This document shows, in pieces, positions 63,113-64,000 of a DNA stretch of 64,000 bases. Numbering within the stretch: the first letter of the stretch is position 1; each line of letters starts with the position of its first letter. The notes beneath the pieces were generated by a model. The model worked only from the letters and a program-made list of their open reading frames with translations, did not search any database and was not told where the DNA came from. Source of the stretch: Sphingorhabdus sp. Alg239-R122. Its GTDB lineage: Bacteria; Pseudomonadota; Alphaproteobacteria; Sphingomonadales; Sphingomonadaceae. The DNA lies in assembly GCF_900537065.1 (NCBI RefSeq), contig NZ_UNRC01000003.1, forward strand, positions 62,001-126,000, given 5' to 3'. The position numbers and the translations under genes were made by a program.

Positions 63113-64000
63113 ATGGGTGTAGCCTATATTGTTGATGCGGTGCGGACAGCAGGGGGCCGGCGGGGTGGCCGCCTTGCCGGCGTGCATCCAGTGGACCTAG
63201 GTGCGGCAACACTGGACGCGATTGCAGATCGCAATGATTTCGACCCGGCAGCTATTGAGGATGTGATTACCGGCTGTGTGATGCAGGGCGGCGAACAGTC
63301 GGGTGATGTTGGCCGTAATGCAGTGTTGGCATCGAAACTACCCGATAGCATTCCTTCGGTTTCCATTGACCGACAGTGCGGTTCTTCGCAGCAATCAATC
63401 CAGTTTGCGGCGCAGGCAGTGATGAGCGGAACGCAGGATATTGTCCTTGCGCATGGCATTGAAAGTATGACGCGCGTGCCGATGGGATCGACGGCAATCC
63501 TGTTCAAAAAAGCTGATATGGGCACCAATAAAAGTCCGCGTCTGGAACAGGCCTATCCCGGCATCCATTTCAGCCAGTTTATGGGCGCCGAAATGATAGC
63601 AAAAAAATATGGACTGTCGCGTGATGATTTAGACGCCTATGCGCTGGAAAGCCATAAACGTGCCATTGCCGCGACTGAAACAGAGTATTTTGAAAATGAA
63701 ATCGTACCCGTTGAGATCGACATTCCTGAAGGTCGTGAAATACATATAGTCGATGAGGGCATCCGCTTTGACGCCAGCATGGAAAGCATCGGTAGTGTCA
63801 AATTGTTGCAGGAAGGCGGTTCTATCACGGCGGCCAATGCCAGCCAGATTTGTGATGGTTCCTCTGCTGTATTAGTGGTGAGCGAGCAGGCATTGAAAGA
63901 CCATGGCCTCACGCCGCGAGCACGCATCCATAATCTTACGGTAACAGCAGGCGATCCGGTCATTATGCTGGAAGAACCGCTGTTTGCAACCGATCGCGCA
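63113..64000 (+). CDS. Thiolase (acetyl-CoA C-acyltransferase family), truncated by window edge
   Basis: The first 296 residues are visible and the C-terminus runs off the window. The N-terminal MGVAYIVDAVRTAGGRRGG and the active-site cysteine motif IDRQCGSSQQ near residue 87 identify a thiolase; GIESMTRVPM follows. The ATG at 63113 lies just downstream of a palindromic site and a weak GGAG. It would carry out the last cleavage of a beta-oxidation cycle. The C-terminal catalytic His and Cys are beyond the window. Confidence 0.92.
   Translation, partial: MGVAYIVDAVRTAGGRRGGRLAGVHPVDLGAATLDAIADRNDFDPAAIEDVITGCVMQGGEQSGDVGRNAVLASKLPDSIPSVSIDRQCGSSQQSIQFAAQAVMSGTQDIVLAHGIESMTRVPMGSTAILFKKADMGTNKSPRLEQAYPGIHFSQFMGAEMIAKKYGLSRDDLDAYALESHKRAIAATETEYFENEIVPVEIDIPEGREIHIVDEGIRFDASMESIGSVKLLQEGGSITAANASQICDGSSAVLVVSEQALKDHGLTPRARIHNLTVTAGDPVIMLEEPLFATDRA

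Overview
The window is a gene-dense bacterial chromosome segment with moderate GC and almost no intergenic space. It has no insertion sequence, prophage, CRISPR array or rRNA. An EcfG-type general stress sigma factor, HslVU, GlnE and the overall protein sequence style point to an alphaproteobacterium, most likely of the Sphingomonadales. That placement is inferred from family resemblance, not from a marker gene.

Region by region. (1) 1-7000, minus strand: envelope and housekeeping genes. These are a truncated PDZ-containing M48 peptidase, a DsbA-like thiol oxidoreductase lipoprotein, a BepA-like M48/TPR peptidase, a transmembrane methyl-accepting chemotaxis protein, an alpha/beta hydrolase, a LysE exporter and a GFA-type zinc protein. 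(2) 7000-12400, minus strand: hslU and hslV lie directly downstream of nucleotide-sugar genes (a UDP-glucuronate 4-epimerase-like gene, wecC, wecB). (3) 12.5-35.7 kb: a large Wzx/Wzy-type surface polysaccharide locus. It contains a Wza-like export lipoprotein, a Wzc-like co-polymerase/tyrosine kinase, a Wzx flippase, two O-antigen ligase/polymerase-like proteins, three glycosyltransferases (GT2, GT4, WecG/TagA), two left-handed beta-helix acetyltransferases, two sulfotransferases, a deacetylase, a FemAB-like protein, the dTDP-rhamnose genes rfbCBDA and the initiating sugar-phosphate transferase. Predicted precursors are dTDP-rhamnose, UDP-ManNAcA and an epimerised uronic acid, so the product is probably an acidic, acetylated and possibly sulfated polymer.

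(4) 35.9-50.2 kb: after a Ca/Na antiporter and a small monooxygenase comes a nitrogen-storage block. It holds cyanophycinase, cyanophycin synthetase, a shortened cyanophycin-synthetase paralogue that keeps the N and Mur-ligase parts but lacks the ATP-grasp domain, and a convergent isoaspartyl peptidase. After tRNA-Lys, folK and a family-5 uracil-DNA glycosylase come agmatine deiminase and N-carbamoylputrescine amidase, with a methyltransferase and a membrane-anchored glutamate-synthase-like flavoprotein between them. Together these could make and break down the Asp/Arg storage polymer and turn arginine-derived agmatine into putrescine and ammonia. (5) 50.3-59.8 kb: an M28 lipoprotein peptidase, an S9 peptidase, ecfG, glnE, a 1-Cys Bcp peroxiredoxin, a DUF455 ferritin-like protein and an M23 peptidase. 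(6) 59.9-64 kb: an acyl-CoA ligase, an aldehyde dehydrogenase and a thiolase that runs off the end. The ligase and thiolase share a TetR-style palindrome upstream.

The most unusual items are the ATP-grasp-less cyanophycin synthetase paralogue inside an otherwise complete cyanophycin cluster, the proximity of that cluster to an agmatine-to-putrescine pathway, the two sulfotransferases in the polysaccharide locus, and the shared operator-like palindrome. No stretch of more than about 250 bases lacks a gene.
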